NCBI GenBank assembly: GCA_016183425.1
Contig: JACPEP010000037.1
Location: forward strand, 26,596 to 90,595
Source: Chloroflexota bacterium
Lineage (GTDB): Bacteria; Chloroflexota; Dehalococcoidia; JACPEP01
Direction of reading: 5' to 3'
DNA: 64,000 nucleotides
This document shows positions 24,660-32,119 of this stretch, one piece after another (position 1 is the stretch's first letter; every line of letters begins with the position of its first letter). The position numbers were made by a program, and so were the translations under genes. The notes under the pieces are model-generated. The model ran no database searches and was not told the DNA's origin. It worked only from the letters and a program-made list of their open reading frames with translations.

Positions 24660-26321
24660 GTGGGGATCGCTAAGGCGGCCTTAATCATTATGGCGGGCAA
24701 CATCGTCAGCCGCCTGCTGGGGATAGTGCGAGAGCAGATTATCGCCGCTCTCTTCGGCGCTTCCGCCGCCACCGACGCCTTCACCGCCGCCTCCCGAGTG
24801 CCCACCACCGTGTACGACTTCCTGGTAGGAGGTATGCTCTCCGCTGCCCTCATTCCCGTCCTGGCAGACTACGTGCACCACCGCGATGAAGCCGAGTTGT
24901 GGCGCACCGTGAGCCTGGTGCTAAACCTTATACTTCTGGCCCTGGCCTTCCTTTTAGCCCTCTTAGCCTGGCTGGCGGAGCCCCTTATGGGCTTTCTCGC
25001 CTTCGGGTTCTCTCCTCAGGTTAGGTCTCTGTCTGTGGGGCTGGTTCAGCTCATGCTGCCATCGGTGCTCTTCATGGGGGTCGCTGGAGTGTTCACCTCT
25101 CTCCTTTATGCCCGGCGGAGCTTTCTCCTACCTGCCTTCTCCGCCGCCGCCTACAACGCCGGTATCGTCATCATGGCCCTCCTTTTCCACAATGCCTTGG
25201 GCATTCACAGCCTGGTACTGGGGGTAATGGTGGGGGCTTTCTTTCAGGTGGCTATTCAGTGGCCGGGAGTGAGGGGAATGCGCTACACCTTCTCCCTCTC
25301 TCTATCCCATCCCGGAGTGCGGCGCATCATGGGCCTGTACCTTCCTGTCGCCCTGGGTCTGCTGGTATCGGCGGCGGGCATCGCCATCGATAGCAACCTG
25401 GCTTCCCGCACCGGGGAAGGGGGAATGGCCGCCATGCGTTTCGCCACCACCTTAGTTCAGTTCCCTCTCGGCCTGGTGGCTACTGCCATGGGTTACGCCC
25501 TCCTTCCCACCCTCTCTTACCACGCCGGCCCGGTGGTCGGCAGAAGCGGCGTCCCTGAACCCACCTTGGCCTTCTCCCAAGACGAGGTTGACGTTGGCCG
25601 AGCCAGACAAAAAGAGGCCTCGGAGGCCTATCGGGCCACCCTGGCGTTGGGCATGAAGCTGGTGCTGCTGACCACGGTTCCCGCCGCCGCTGGCCTGGTT
25701 ATGCTCCGCGTCCCTATCATTCGCTTGCTCTTTCAACACGGTGTTTTCAACCCTCAAGACACGCAGCGCACTGCCCTGGCCTTCTTAGGCTACGCTCCCG
25801 GAATGGTGGCGGCGGCTGTGGACCAGATCCTGGTATTCGCCTTCTACGCCCGCAAGAACACAGTAACCCCAGTGATAGTAGGCGTCGTGGGAGTGGCGGC
25901 TTACGTAGTAGTGGGGCTGGCCCTCGTCCAACCCTTGGGGGTGCTGGGGCTCACCATCGCCAACTCTGTGCAGTGGACCCTCCACGCCCTGGTGCTTCTC
26001 TTCCTCATGGGACGAGTGATGGGGGGCTTTAGAGGCACTGGCCTCAGTGGTACTTTTGTTCGAAGCCTCGGGGCCGGCGGCGCCATGATGGTAGCGCTGG
26101 CGGCCATGGAGTTCTTCTTGACGGGATGGGTTTCTTCCCAGGGAGGGGCGGCCCAGGTGGCCTACCTGGCCCTGGCTGTCCTTTTGGGGGCTGGGGCGTA
26201 TGTCGGCGCTATGGCGGCGGTAGGGCAGAAAGAGCTGAAAGTATTGAGGCAGGCCCTGAGGACACGAGGCACAGTGCCGGTAACGGAGGCGCCCGGTACA
26301 TCTGATGTCAACTTAAGATAA
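24660..26321 (+). CDS. murJ: murein lipid II flippase MurJ
   Basis: A 553-residue MviN/MurJ family integral membrane protein with about 14 hydrophobic helices. The opening NIVSRLLGIVREQIIAALFG and SAATDAFTAASRVPTTVYD match the family, as does the AGMVAAAVDQILVFAFYARKN region. It moves lipid-linked peptidoglycan precursor across the cytoplasmic membrane. GTG start at 24660 with AAGGA upstream. After the stop comes the promoter of the cassette cluster. Confidence 0.9.
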   Translation: MGIAKAALIIMAGNIVSRLLGIVREQIIAALFGASAATDAFTAASRVPTTVYDFLVGGMLSAALIPVLADYVHHRDEAELWRTVSLVLNLILLALAFLLALLAWLAEPLMGFLAFGFSPQVRSLSVGLVQLMLPSVLFMGVAGVFTSLLYARRSFLLPAFSAAAYNAGIVIMALLFHNALGIHSLVLGVMVGAFFQVAIQWPGVRGMRYTFSLSLSHPGVRRIMGLYLPVALGLLVSAAGIAIDSNLASRTGEGGMAAMRFATTLVQFPLGLVATAMGYALLPTLSYHAGPVVGRSGVPEPTLAFSQDEVDVGRARQKEASEAYRATLALGMKLVLLTTVPAAAGLVMLRVPIIRLLFQHGVFNPQDTQRTALAFLGYAPGMVAAAVDQILVFAFYARKNTVTPVIVGVVGVAAYVVVGLALVQPLGVLGLTIANSVQWTLHALVLLFLMGRVMGGFRGTGLSGTFVRSLGAGGAMMVALAAMEFFLTGWVSSQGGAAQVAYLALAVLLGAGAYVGAMAAVGQKELKVLRQALRTRGTVPVTEAPGTSDVNLR

Positions 26322-26383
26322 AAAGGGGTATACTTGCTGGGGATATTGGAGTTACTTGCGAGATATTCAGGGTATTTTTGTTT

Positions 26384-26412
26384 TTGACAAACACCGTATC
26401 CTTCAATAAACT
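26384..26412 (+). promoter_or_regulatory. promoter upstream of the cassette cluster
   Basis: TTGACA (26384-26389), 17-bp spacer, TAAACT (26407-26412), 33 bp ahead of the first GTTAGGC core. It drives the first cassette and could read through the others, like a cassette promoter. Confidence 0.65.
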
Positions 26413-26462
26413 AACACAAGCAATACAATAGCTTAAAAATAAATGTTAGGCAGCAAAAGAAC

Positions 26463-27017
26463 ATGCGGACGCTAATTGATCAAGTGGAACGCTCCCTACA
26501 ATCAGGCTTGTATTACCTGTCACTCTTCGGGGCACTCGCCATTCCTGATATTGCAGGAGCCTTTGACTCTGACGATGGCCAAGCCAACGGAGAAAGGTAT
26601 AAGGCATGGTATGAAGAATGGGTGCGTCCAAGGTTCAGGGAAAAGGTACTGGAAAGGATACCGCCTGAGGCGCGGCAATACGTAAGTGAGTTAGAGAACC
26701 CCTTGACGGGAGACGCTTGCTACCGATTCCGCTGCTCGCTTCTTCACCAAGGCAGTTCGCAGCATCCGAAAAGTCCATTTTCACGCATCATCTTTATTGA
26801 GCCGGGGACGACATCCAACATCGTGCATTATGTAGTACTGAACGATGCCTTGTGTATCGACTTAAACAGTTTTTGCCTAGAAGTGATATCCGGAACCCAC
26901 GTGTGGCTGGAGAAAGTAGAAAAGACTGAGCGGTACAAATCCAATTATGACAAGTTTGCACGGCGACATCCGGAAGGTCTTAAACCTTATATTGGCGGCG
27001 TCCCGGTGGTTGGGTGA
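26463..27017 (+). CDS. cassette 1: hypothetical protein
   Basis: A 184-residue protein with no recognised domain. It is predicted soluble, with an acidic middle (SDDGQANGERYKAWYEEW), a GDACYRFRCSLLHQG segment with paired cysteines and a C-terminal PEGLKPYIGGVPVVG. It fills a typical cassette: 17 bp from the GTTAGGC core to the ATG, and the stop lies three bases before the attC R box at 27021. The sequence is moderately AT-rich relative to murJ. Function unknown; orphan proteins like this are common in integron cassettes. Confidence 0.6.
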   Translation: MRTLIDQVERSLQSGLYYLSLFGALAIPDIAGAFDSDDGQANGERYKAWYEEWVRPRFREKVLERIPPEARQYVSELENPLTGDACYRFRCSLLHQGSSQHPKSPFSRIIFIEPGTTSNIVHYVVLNDALCIDLNSFCLEVISGTHVWLEKVEKTERYKSNYDKFARRHPEGLKPYIGGVPVVG

Positions 27018-27020
27018 TGC

Positions 27021-27081
27021 TGCCTAACAACCGCGTGGAGCCGACGCGCTCCGCACCGGCGGCTGAACCCGACCGTTAGGC
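27021..27081 (+). repeat. attC-like recombination site 1
   Basis: Outer boxes GCCTAAC (27022-27028) and GTTAGGC (27075-27081) are perfect inverse complements, as in the R''/R' boxes of attC. Between them lie partly complementary arms (GGAGC/GCTCC at 27037-27052 and AGCCG/CGGCT). The 61-bp length is at the short end of the attC range. Confidence 0.7.
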
Positions 27082-27131
27082 CTGAAACTAAATATTAAAC
27101 GGGTTACTTTGAAAACAGAAGGGAGAACTCG

Positions 27132-27332
27132 ATGTTGAAAGTAGATGAAATCAAGGAAGCCATAGAGGTCCTTCCAGAGGAAGACTATATTCAATTAAGG
27201 CAGTGGTTTTCAAGAAAGGATTGGGGAAAATGGGACAAACAGATTGAGGCAGATTCTGAGGCAGGGAAGTTGGATTTGCTAATCAGGGAAGCCCTTGTAG
27301 AAAAAGCGAAGGGGGAGATCAAGGAACTCTAA
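27132..27332 (+). CDS. cassette 2: putative antitoxin
   Basis: A 66-residue acidic protein beginning MLKVDEIKEAIEVLPEEDY and ending in a Lys/Glu-rich helix. It resembles the short antitoxins paired with RelE/ParE toxins. Ribosome site GAAGGGAGAA precedes ATG 27132. Its stop is directly followed by the ATG of the toxin gene. The DNA is AT-rich compared with the surrounding genome, supporting acquisition. It should bind and neutralise the partner toxin and may repress its own promoter. Confidence 0.65.
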   Translation: MLKVDEIKEAIEVLPEEDYIQLRQWFSRKDWGKWDKQIEADSEAGKLDLLIREALVEKAKGEIKEL

Positions 27333-27593
27333 ATGCATCGGACAACAAATCGATTCCGGAAATGCTTCGAAAACCTTCCAGGACTTGTTCAAAAGATATC
27401 AAAGAATAACTTTGAGCTTCTCAAAAAGAACCCTTCGCATCCATCTCTTCATTTCAAGAAAGTTGGTAAGCTTTGGTCAGTCAGAGCCAGAATGAATCAT
27501 AGGGCGCTTGAGTTTGAGGATGGTGAAGACTTTATTTGGGTTTGGATTGGTACTCACGACGAGTATGAACGAATGATTAAAGAATTGGGCTAA
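27333..27593 (+). CDS. cassette 2: RelE/ParE family toxin
   Basis: An 86-residue small basic protein. The beginning RFRKCFENLPGLVQKI, the LHFKKVG..WSVRARMNHRALEF centre and the C-terminal WVWIGTHDEYERMI fit the RelE/ParE fold, with the strand holding a G-x-H-x-x-Y core. It would act as an mRNA interferase or gyrase inhibitor kept in check by the adjacent antitoxin. Its TAA lies within the outer box of the second attC-like site. Toxin-antitoxin pairs are common cassette content and help stabilise arrays. Confidence 0.75.
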   Translation: MHRTTNRFRKCFENLPGLVQKISKNNFELLKKNPSHPSLHFKKVGKLWSVRARMNHRALEFEDGEDFIWVWIGTHDEYERMIKELG

Positions 27594-27660
27594 CAAGGCG
27601 CTGCACCTGACCGCTGTTCCGCTGTGCTTCATAGCGGGCAGGTGAGCTTTGTCGTTCGGC
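27588..27660 (+). repeat. attC-like recombination site 2
   Basis: A GGCTAAC box (27588-27594) is followed by CAAGGCG, and GTTCGGC (27654-27660) closes the site after CTTTGTC. Inner arms CACCTGACCGCT and AGCGGGCAGGTG pair over 11 of 12 positions around a 17-nt loop. The pattern TAACAAGGCGCTGCACC...CTTTGTCGTTCGGC is a familiar one in environmental attC sites. Confidence 0.75.
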
Positions 27661-27699
27661 AACGTGAGAAAGACTTGATTCCCGCGAAGGAGGACAGCA

Positions 27700-28704
27700 A
27701 TGCAGACGCAGAAGTGGAGTGAGCGTGTCCTGCGCAATCTTGAAACTGCCGCAGAGCATACCAAGGAGGTTGTGAAGAAGCTGGTCCTTCTGGCCATAGA
27801 CAAGCCCGGATTTGAAACGCAGTATCAGTTAGGTCCCGACGTTGTCTGTCCCACCTGCGACGAGGAGAGGGACTACCTCGTTCTCGTGGCGTTTATGCAT
27901 GATGTCCACAAACTGCTCGACGGACGGGACCACGCTTCTCGCGGAGCCGATGTTGCGGCAAAGCCGGAGACGGTCGACCTGATTCGGTTCCATGATGTCT
28001 TGGGCGTAGCCAGTACAGGTGAGGCTTCGCCGCTCTTCCTGGCTGATCTCGTGAGTGCGGTGAGAAGGCATGCGTCGCCCCGGGATTTCCTCAGGCGTCT
28101 CCTGATCCTAACGACGGTTGACGTCGCGGCTGCCGGTTTCCTCACACAGGAACGTCTAGAGAACTACGCGTACCTTCTGAGCCTTGTTCAGGAAGCTGGG
28201 AGGTCCAACAATGACACGCTCTCAGAACTTGCAATGAAGGAGACTGGCGAGAGGATCAAGCGGCTCTTGCAGTCGAACGACAGGATAGAGGTTGAAAGCG
28301 TAAGGCTGATTGACGCCGCCTTCGATCGACACTCGAACGGTGGCAAACTCAGAAACGCCTTAGCCTTCGCTCGATTTCACTACGGGGCCTGGGCACTGGA
28401 GCCCTGGTTCTGGCGCAGGCTAGGACAACAGGAGCCAAGACCAAACGATGAGCAGAAGAAGAACAGGATCTTAGTTGAAGACGGTGAAGGCAGTGTCGAT
28501 CTTCTCGATCAATTCCTAAACTTGCTGTGGCGCATCGTGAACAATGAGGATTCAAGAGAGATAAAGAGAGAATTCACGACAGTCGCCGGCAAGAAATTGT
28601 CCCTGTACAATCTGGAGGGACTTTCTGTCAAGTTCGGTAGCGGGACGGAAGGCTATGACAATTTTCTCAAATGGTGCATGAATGGAGAAACCAAACTGCC
28701 ATGA
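27700..28704 (+). CDS. cassette 3: HD-domain-like protein
   Basis: A 334-residue protein. An N-terminal helical region contains His20 (AAEHTKEV), then a CPTC pair (Cys50, Cys53) and the metal-binding-like HDVHK (67-71) in AFMHDVHKLLDGRDHA, compatible with an HD-type phosphohydrolase core. The rest is helical and unrecognised. It starts at ATG 27700 with AGGAGG upstream, 40 bp after the second attC-like site. No attC is visible downstream; a 7-bp hairpin (28707-28726) follows. Nucleotide hydrolysis or a stress/defence role would fit an HD protein but is not shown. Confidence 0.55.
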   Translation: MQTQKWSERVLRNLETAAEHTKEVVKKLVLLAIDKPGFETQYQLGPDVVCPTCDEERDYLVLVAFMHDVHKLLDGRDHASRGADVAAKPETVDLIRFHDVLGVASTGEASPLFLADLVSAVRRHASPRDFLRRLLILTTVDVAAAGFLTQERLENYAYLLSLVQEAGRSNNDTLSELAMKETGERIKRLLQSNDRIEVESVRLIDAAFDRHSNGGKLRNALAFARFHYGAWALEPWFWRRLGQQEPRPNDEQKKNRILVEDGEGSVDLLDQFLNLLWRIVNNEDSREIKREFTTVAGKKLSLYNLEGLSVKFGSGTEGYDNFLKWCMNGETKLP

Positions 28705-28739
28705 ATAGTTTCCTTGTCGGGAAACTGGAGTATGGGAGA

Positions 28740-28769
28740 TTGTGTGCCGACCCCACGGCGATATATAAT
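28740..28769 (+). promoter_or_regulatory. promoter for the beta-helix/dockerin protein
   Basis: TTGTGT (28740-28745), 18-bp spacer, TATAAT (28764-28769), 14 bp before GTG 28784. Confidence 0.5.
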
Positions 28770-28783
28770 GCGCTTTAGTCGCC

Positions 28784-30613
28784 GTGAGCAAGAGACAAGC
28801 CGCCCTCTGCTGCTACCGAGTTGCCAGCCTCCTGGCAACGATCCTGGTTTTTTCTATCTCGTTGCTCCTCCCCGGTAATGCGGAGGCCGAAGGCCCCCCC
28901 ACCAGGGTGGGCGGCGTCATCATCTCAGATACCTGGTGGAAAGCCTCCGAGAGCCCCTACATCGTTACCGCGCCTATCACCGTAGCCCAGGGCATCGCTC
29001 TGACCGTGGAGCCGGGGGTGGAGGTAAGGTTCAATTCCAAAACGTACCTTCAGGTGGAGGGAACCCTACACGCCCAAGGCACCGCTTCCCGTCCCATCGC
29101 CTTCACCTCCAGCGCCCCCATCCCCACCCCTGGCGACTGGGGTTACATCCGCTTCCGCCCCTCCAGCCAGGCTGCTGACTTCGATCCCTGGCATCGCTAC
29201 CTTCAGGGCTCGACTCTTCAGTACGCCACCGTGGAATACGCTGGCGCCGCGGGGAGGGGCGCTATATGGGTGGAGGACGCCGCCCCCTACATCGACCACA
29301 GTATCATTCGTCGCAACGGTGCCAGCGGCATCTACGCCGAAACTATCCGCCCCCTCTATATCACAAATAATATCATCGCCGAGAACTCCTCACCCACCGT
29401 CGGGGGCGGCATCTACGCTCAAGGCCCGTTGACCATCGTTGGCAATCAAGTCGCCGCCAACCGGGCGCCCGTCTATTCCGGCCTCTTTATCCAAGGTGAT
29501 GCCGTCAACCTGCGCCAGAACAGCATCGTAAGAAACGAGGTCATCTCCACCTCTTCAGACAAGGGTGGCAGCCTCTACTTCCAAGGCGACGGCGATTTCA
29601 GTTGCAACACGGTGGTGAGCAATACCGCCGGCACGTGGGGCGGCGTAACCATAGATGGGCGCCCGACCAACTTTGTCGGCAACAGCATATATGGCAACAC
29701 CGCTTATCAGCTCTACAACCTGAACCCGCGGAGCCCTTCGATACTAAACGCTATAAACAACTATTGGGGAACCACGGACCCCAACTCTATCGCCCGCCTC
29801 ATCTATGACTCTCAAGACGATGCCACCAAAGACACCGTCAACTACGGCTCCCCTCTGGCCATGCCCGCCCCATGCGCTCCTCCCAGCCCCCCCGCCGGGC
29901 TGGTGGCGGTATCTCAGCTCGGCACCGTAGCCCTGTCTTGGAAGGCCGACGAGGGGCAAAACATCGTCGGCTATCGGGTTTACTACAGCCCCCAGCCGGG
30001 CTTCCCTTATGCCAACGCCATTACCCTGGACAAGACAACGGCTTACACCATTACCAGCTCCGTCCCCCTCACCTACTACCTGGCAGTGACCGCCTACGAT
30101 GCCCGGGGAGCCGAAAGTTGGTACTCCAAGGAGATTTCAGCCACTATGACTGTTATCGAGCCCGTGGCCCCTCCTGCCCCGGTTACCATAGTGGGCCAGG
30201 TGGAGCGCCAGGGTTGGGGAGACCACCGCGACGCCGTGGTTTCTTTAGAAGGCACCCCTTACATGGCGACTACCACAGCCAAAGGGCTGTATACCATAAC
30301 CAACGTCGCCCCCGGCATTTACACAGCATCGGCAACTACCCCCGGCTACCTTCCCCAAAAGCGGCGCAACCTGGAGGTGATTACCAGAAGCAGCACCATC
30401 ATCCTACCTACCTTCAAGCTCATGGGCGGCGACGCTAACGGCGATGGCGCCATCGACATTTTCGACCTGGTGCTCATGGCGGCTAATTTTGGAACCACCG
30501 TTCCCCCCGCCCCCCTCGGCGCCGACGCCAACAGCGACCACGTGGTCAATATTTACGACCTCGTCCTGGCCGCCACTAACCTGGATCGGACCACAGCGAA
30601 CCTGGGCGATTGA
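28784..30613 (+). CDS. secreted right-handed beta-helix protein with FnIII-like and dockerin-like domains
   Basis: A 609-residue extracellular protein. Signal peptide at about 1-37; right-handed parallel beta-helix region (about 50-360) with repeated short strands and N-x-I/V turns; fibronectin type III-like module near 370-455 (AGLVAVSQLGTVALSWKAD...YRVYYSPQPG); carboxypeptidase-regulatory-like module near 465-545 (VVSLEGTPYMATTTAKGLYT); C-terminal dockerin-like pair GGDANGDGAIDIFDLVLMA and GADANSDHVVNIYDLVLAA. Such proteins may be displayed or bind polysaccharide; no catalytic residues can be assigned. GTG start. Single-gene unit. Confidence 0.75.
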   Translation: MSKRQAALCCYRVASLLATILVFSISLLLPGNAEAEGPPTRVGGVIISDTWWKASESPYIVTAPITVAQGIALTVEPGVEVRFNSKTYLQVEGTLHAQGTASRPIAFTSSAPIPTPGDWGYIRFRPSSQAADFDPWHRYLQGSTLQYATVEYAGAAGRGAIWVEDAAPYIDHSIIRRNGASGIYAETIRPLYITNNIIAENSSPTVGGGIYAQGPLTIVGNQVAANRAPVYSGLFIQGDAVNLRQNSIVRNEVISTSSDKGGSLYFQGDGDFSCNTVVSNTAGTWGGVTIDGRPTNFVGNSIYGNTAYQLYNLNPRSPSILNAINNYWGTTDPNSIARLIYDSQDDATKDTVNYGSPLAMPAPCAPPSPPAGLVAVSQLGTVALSWKADEGQNIVGYRVYYSPQPGFPYANAITLDKTTAYTITSSVPLTYYLAVTAYDARGAESWYSKEISATMTVIEPVAPPAPVTIVGQVERQGWGDHRDAVVSLEGTPYMATTTAKGLYTITNVAPGIYTASATTPGYLPQKRRNLEVITRSSTIILPTFKLMGGDANGDGAIDIFDLVLMAANFGTTVPPAPLGADANSDHVVNIYDLVLAATNLDRTTANLGD

Positions 30614-30747
30614 CACTCCCCGCTGTTCTCTCCCAGGGGAGCCGCCACCCGTTTGCTTAATGGCCAACTAATGTCAACAAAAGGGCCTTGCAGTCCATTT
30701 TATCGCTAGTAGAAGGGGGTCAAGGAGCCGGATGCCCCCCCTGGCGG

Positions 30748-30794
30748 TCCTTCCCGGGAAGGATAGGGGTGTCCCCCTCCCCGCTTCTGCGGGG
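30748..30794. repeat. two palindromes in the intergenic region before tctC
   Basis: A 16-nt palindrome TCCTTCCCGGGAAGGA (30748-30763) and a CCCCGC/GCGGGG hairpin (30779-30794). Together they may terminate transcription of the dockerin gene. Apart from these and the tct promoter, 30614-30969 shows no gene. Confidence 0.4.
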
Positions 30795-30853
30795 ACAAAT
30801 TTCCAGGGCGAGTGGGCAAGAGAAAATATTGAACACCCTCCCCCAAATACTTC

Positions 30854-30881
30854 TTGACAAAAAACATTTCCTGGCTACAAT
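30854..30881 (+). promoter_or_regulatory. promoter for the tctCAB operon
   Basis: TTGACA (30854-30859), 16-bp spacer, TACAAT (30876-30881), 88 bp before tctC. Confidence 0.65.
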
Positions 30882-30969
30882 TTAGCGTGACCAGGCCCTG
30901 CCTCGATCTCTATCACAGGGTTTGGGGAGGAAAGCGGACGAGGGACGACCCCGAAAAAGGAGGTGAGCT

Positions 30970-32064
30970 ATGATTAAAAGCTTTTTTGTCTTCACTGGGT
31001 TGCTGGCTAGCCTGATTCTGGTGGCCTGTGCCACCGCAGCGCCTCCCCCACCTACCCCATCGACGGGGGTCACAGCAACACCATCTCCCAGAGTCATACC
31101 AACAGCCACGCCTACTCCCGTCCCCTTCTATTCTGGCAAAACTATTCGCGTCATAGTTGGATATGCCGCGGGGGGCGGCTATGATACCTACGCCCGTCTT
31201 ATCGCCAAGCACATCGGCAAGTACATTCCGGGCACCCCGACCACGGTGGTGGAGAACATGGCCGGCGCCGGCAGCCTGGTGGCGGCCAACTACCTGTACA
31301 AAGTAGCCAAGCCCGATGGCCTCACCCTGGGGACCTTTGGCGAGGGCCTGGTGTTGCAGCAGGCCCTGGGGGCGGAAGGCATCGAGTTCGATAGTCGCAA
31401 GTTCAACTGGCTGGGGGCAGCGGACAAGGCTACCCAGGCCTGTGCCGTGCGTACCGACCGGGGTTTTAAGATTATCTCTGATGCCGTCGGCGCCCCCAAA
31501 CCCCTGATTTTAGGGGCCACCGCCCCCGGCTCCAACACCTGGGACTTTCCCAAGGTATTAGAGGCGGCGCTAGGTATTAACGTGAAGCTGGTGGGGGGCT
31601 ACGATGGCACCGCCAAGATCCGCCTCGCAGCGGAGGCCGGAGAGGTGGAGGGGGGCTGCTGGACCTGGGAATCCATTAAAGTTACCTGGAAAGATGCCCT
31701 GGACAGGGGTTTTGTCAAAATCCTGGTTCACCAGGCCCCCGCCAAAAACCCAGACCTGGCCGATATCCCCCTAGCTACGGACCTGGCCAAGACCGCCGAA
31801 GGGCGCCAACTCATCCTTCTCGCCACCAGTCCCGCCGCCATGACCAAGCCTTTTGCCACTCACCCGGAGACGCCTCCCGACCGGGTGAAAATCCTCCAGG
31901 ACGCCTTTGCCAAGGTCCTGAAGGACCCAGAGCTTATGGAAGAAGCCAACAAGGCCCAACTGGAGGTCCATCTGGTGTCAGCGGAAGAAGTGCGTAAGCT
32001 GGTGGCCGAGGCGCTGGCCACCCCGCCCGATGTAGCTAAGAAGCTAAAAGAGGTCCTGAAATAG
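30970..32064 (+). CDS. tctC: tripartite tricarboxylate transporter substrate-binding lipoprotein TctC-like
   Basis: A 364-residue extracellular solute-binding protein of the Bug/TctC family. Lipobox LVAC (Cys20), a Pro/Thr-rich linker (about 22-55), then the mature domain opening KTIRVIVGYAAGGGYDTYARLIA with P-G-T-P-T-T-V-V-E-N-M-A-G-A-G and YLYKVAKPDG, typical of TctC. AAGGAGGTGA precedes ATG 30970. It captures an organic acid for the TctA-TctB channel; the ligand is not predictable. Confidence 0.85.
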   Translation: MIKSFFVFTGLLASLILVACATAAPPPPTPSTGVTATPSPRVIPTATPTPVPFYSGKTIRVIVGYAAGGGYDTYARLIAKHIGKYIPGTPTTVVENMAGAGSLVAANYLYKVAKPDGLTLGTFGEGLVLQQALGAEGIEFDSRKFNWLGAADKATQACAVRTDRGFKIISDAVGAPKPLILGATAPGSNTWDFPKVLEAALGINVKLVGGYDGTAKIRLAAEAGEVEGGCWTWESIKVTWKDALDRGFVKILVHQAPAKNPDLADIPLATDLAKTAEGRQLILLATSPAAMTKPFATHPETPPDRVKILQDAFAKVLKDPELMEEANKAQLEVHLVSAEEVRKLVAEALATPPDVAKKLKEVLK

Positions 32065-32119
32065 TTCCCAAAGGATTTTCTCCCGGGGTAGTGCCCCATT
32101 CCCTGGGAGAGGACAGAAA

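Larger units (their letters stand above)
26445..28704 (+). mobile_element. integron-type gene-cassette cluster without integrase (CALIN-like)
   Basis: Three genes in one orientation are separated by two attC-like sites. The first cassette opens with the core GTTAGGC (26445-26451) and ends at attC site 27021-27081; the second ends at 27588-27660; the third begins after that site and has no recognisable attC downstream. Each site has inverted R boxes and internal arms, and the coding regions differ visibly in composition from each other and from the host. No tyrosine recombinase of the IntI type is encoded in the window, so the cluster would depend on an integrase elsewhere or be a relic. A CTAACA/TGTTAG pair (26411-26450) flanks the entry point. 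Confidence 0.65.

Noticed and set aside
26322..28783. Integron integrase gene near the cassettes
   Set aside because: No reading frame here or elsewhere in the window resembles a tyrosine recombinase.
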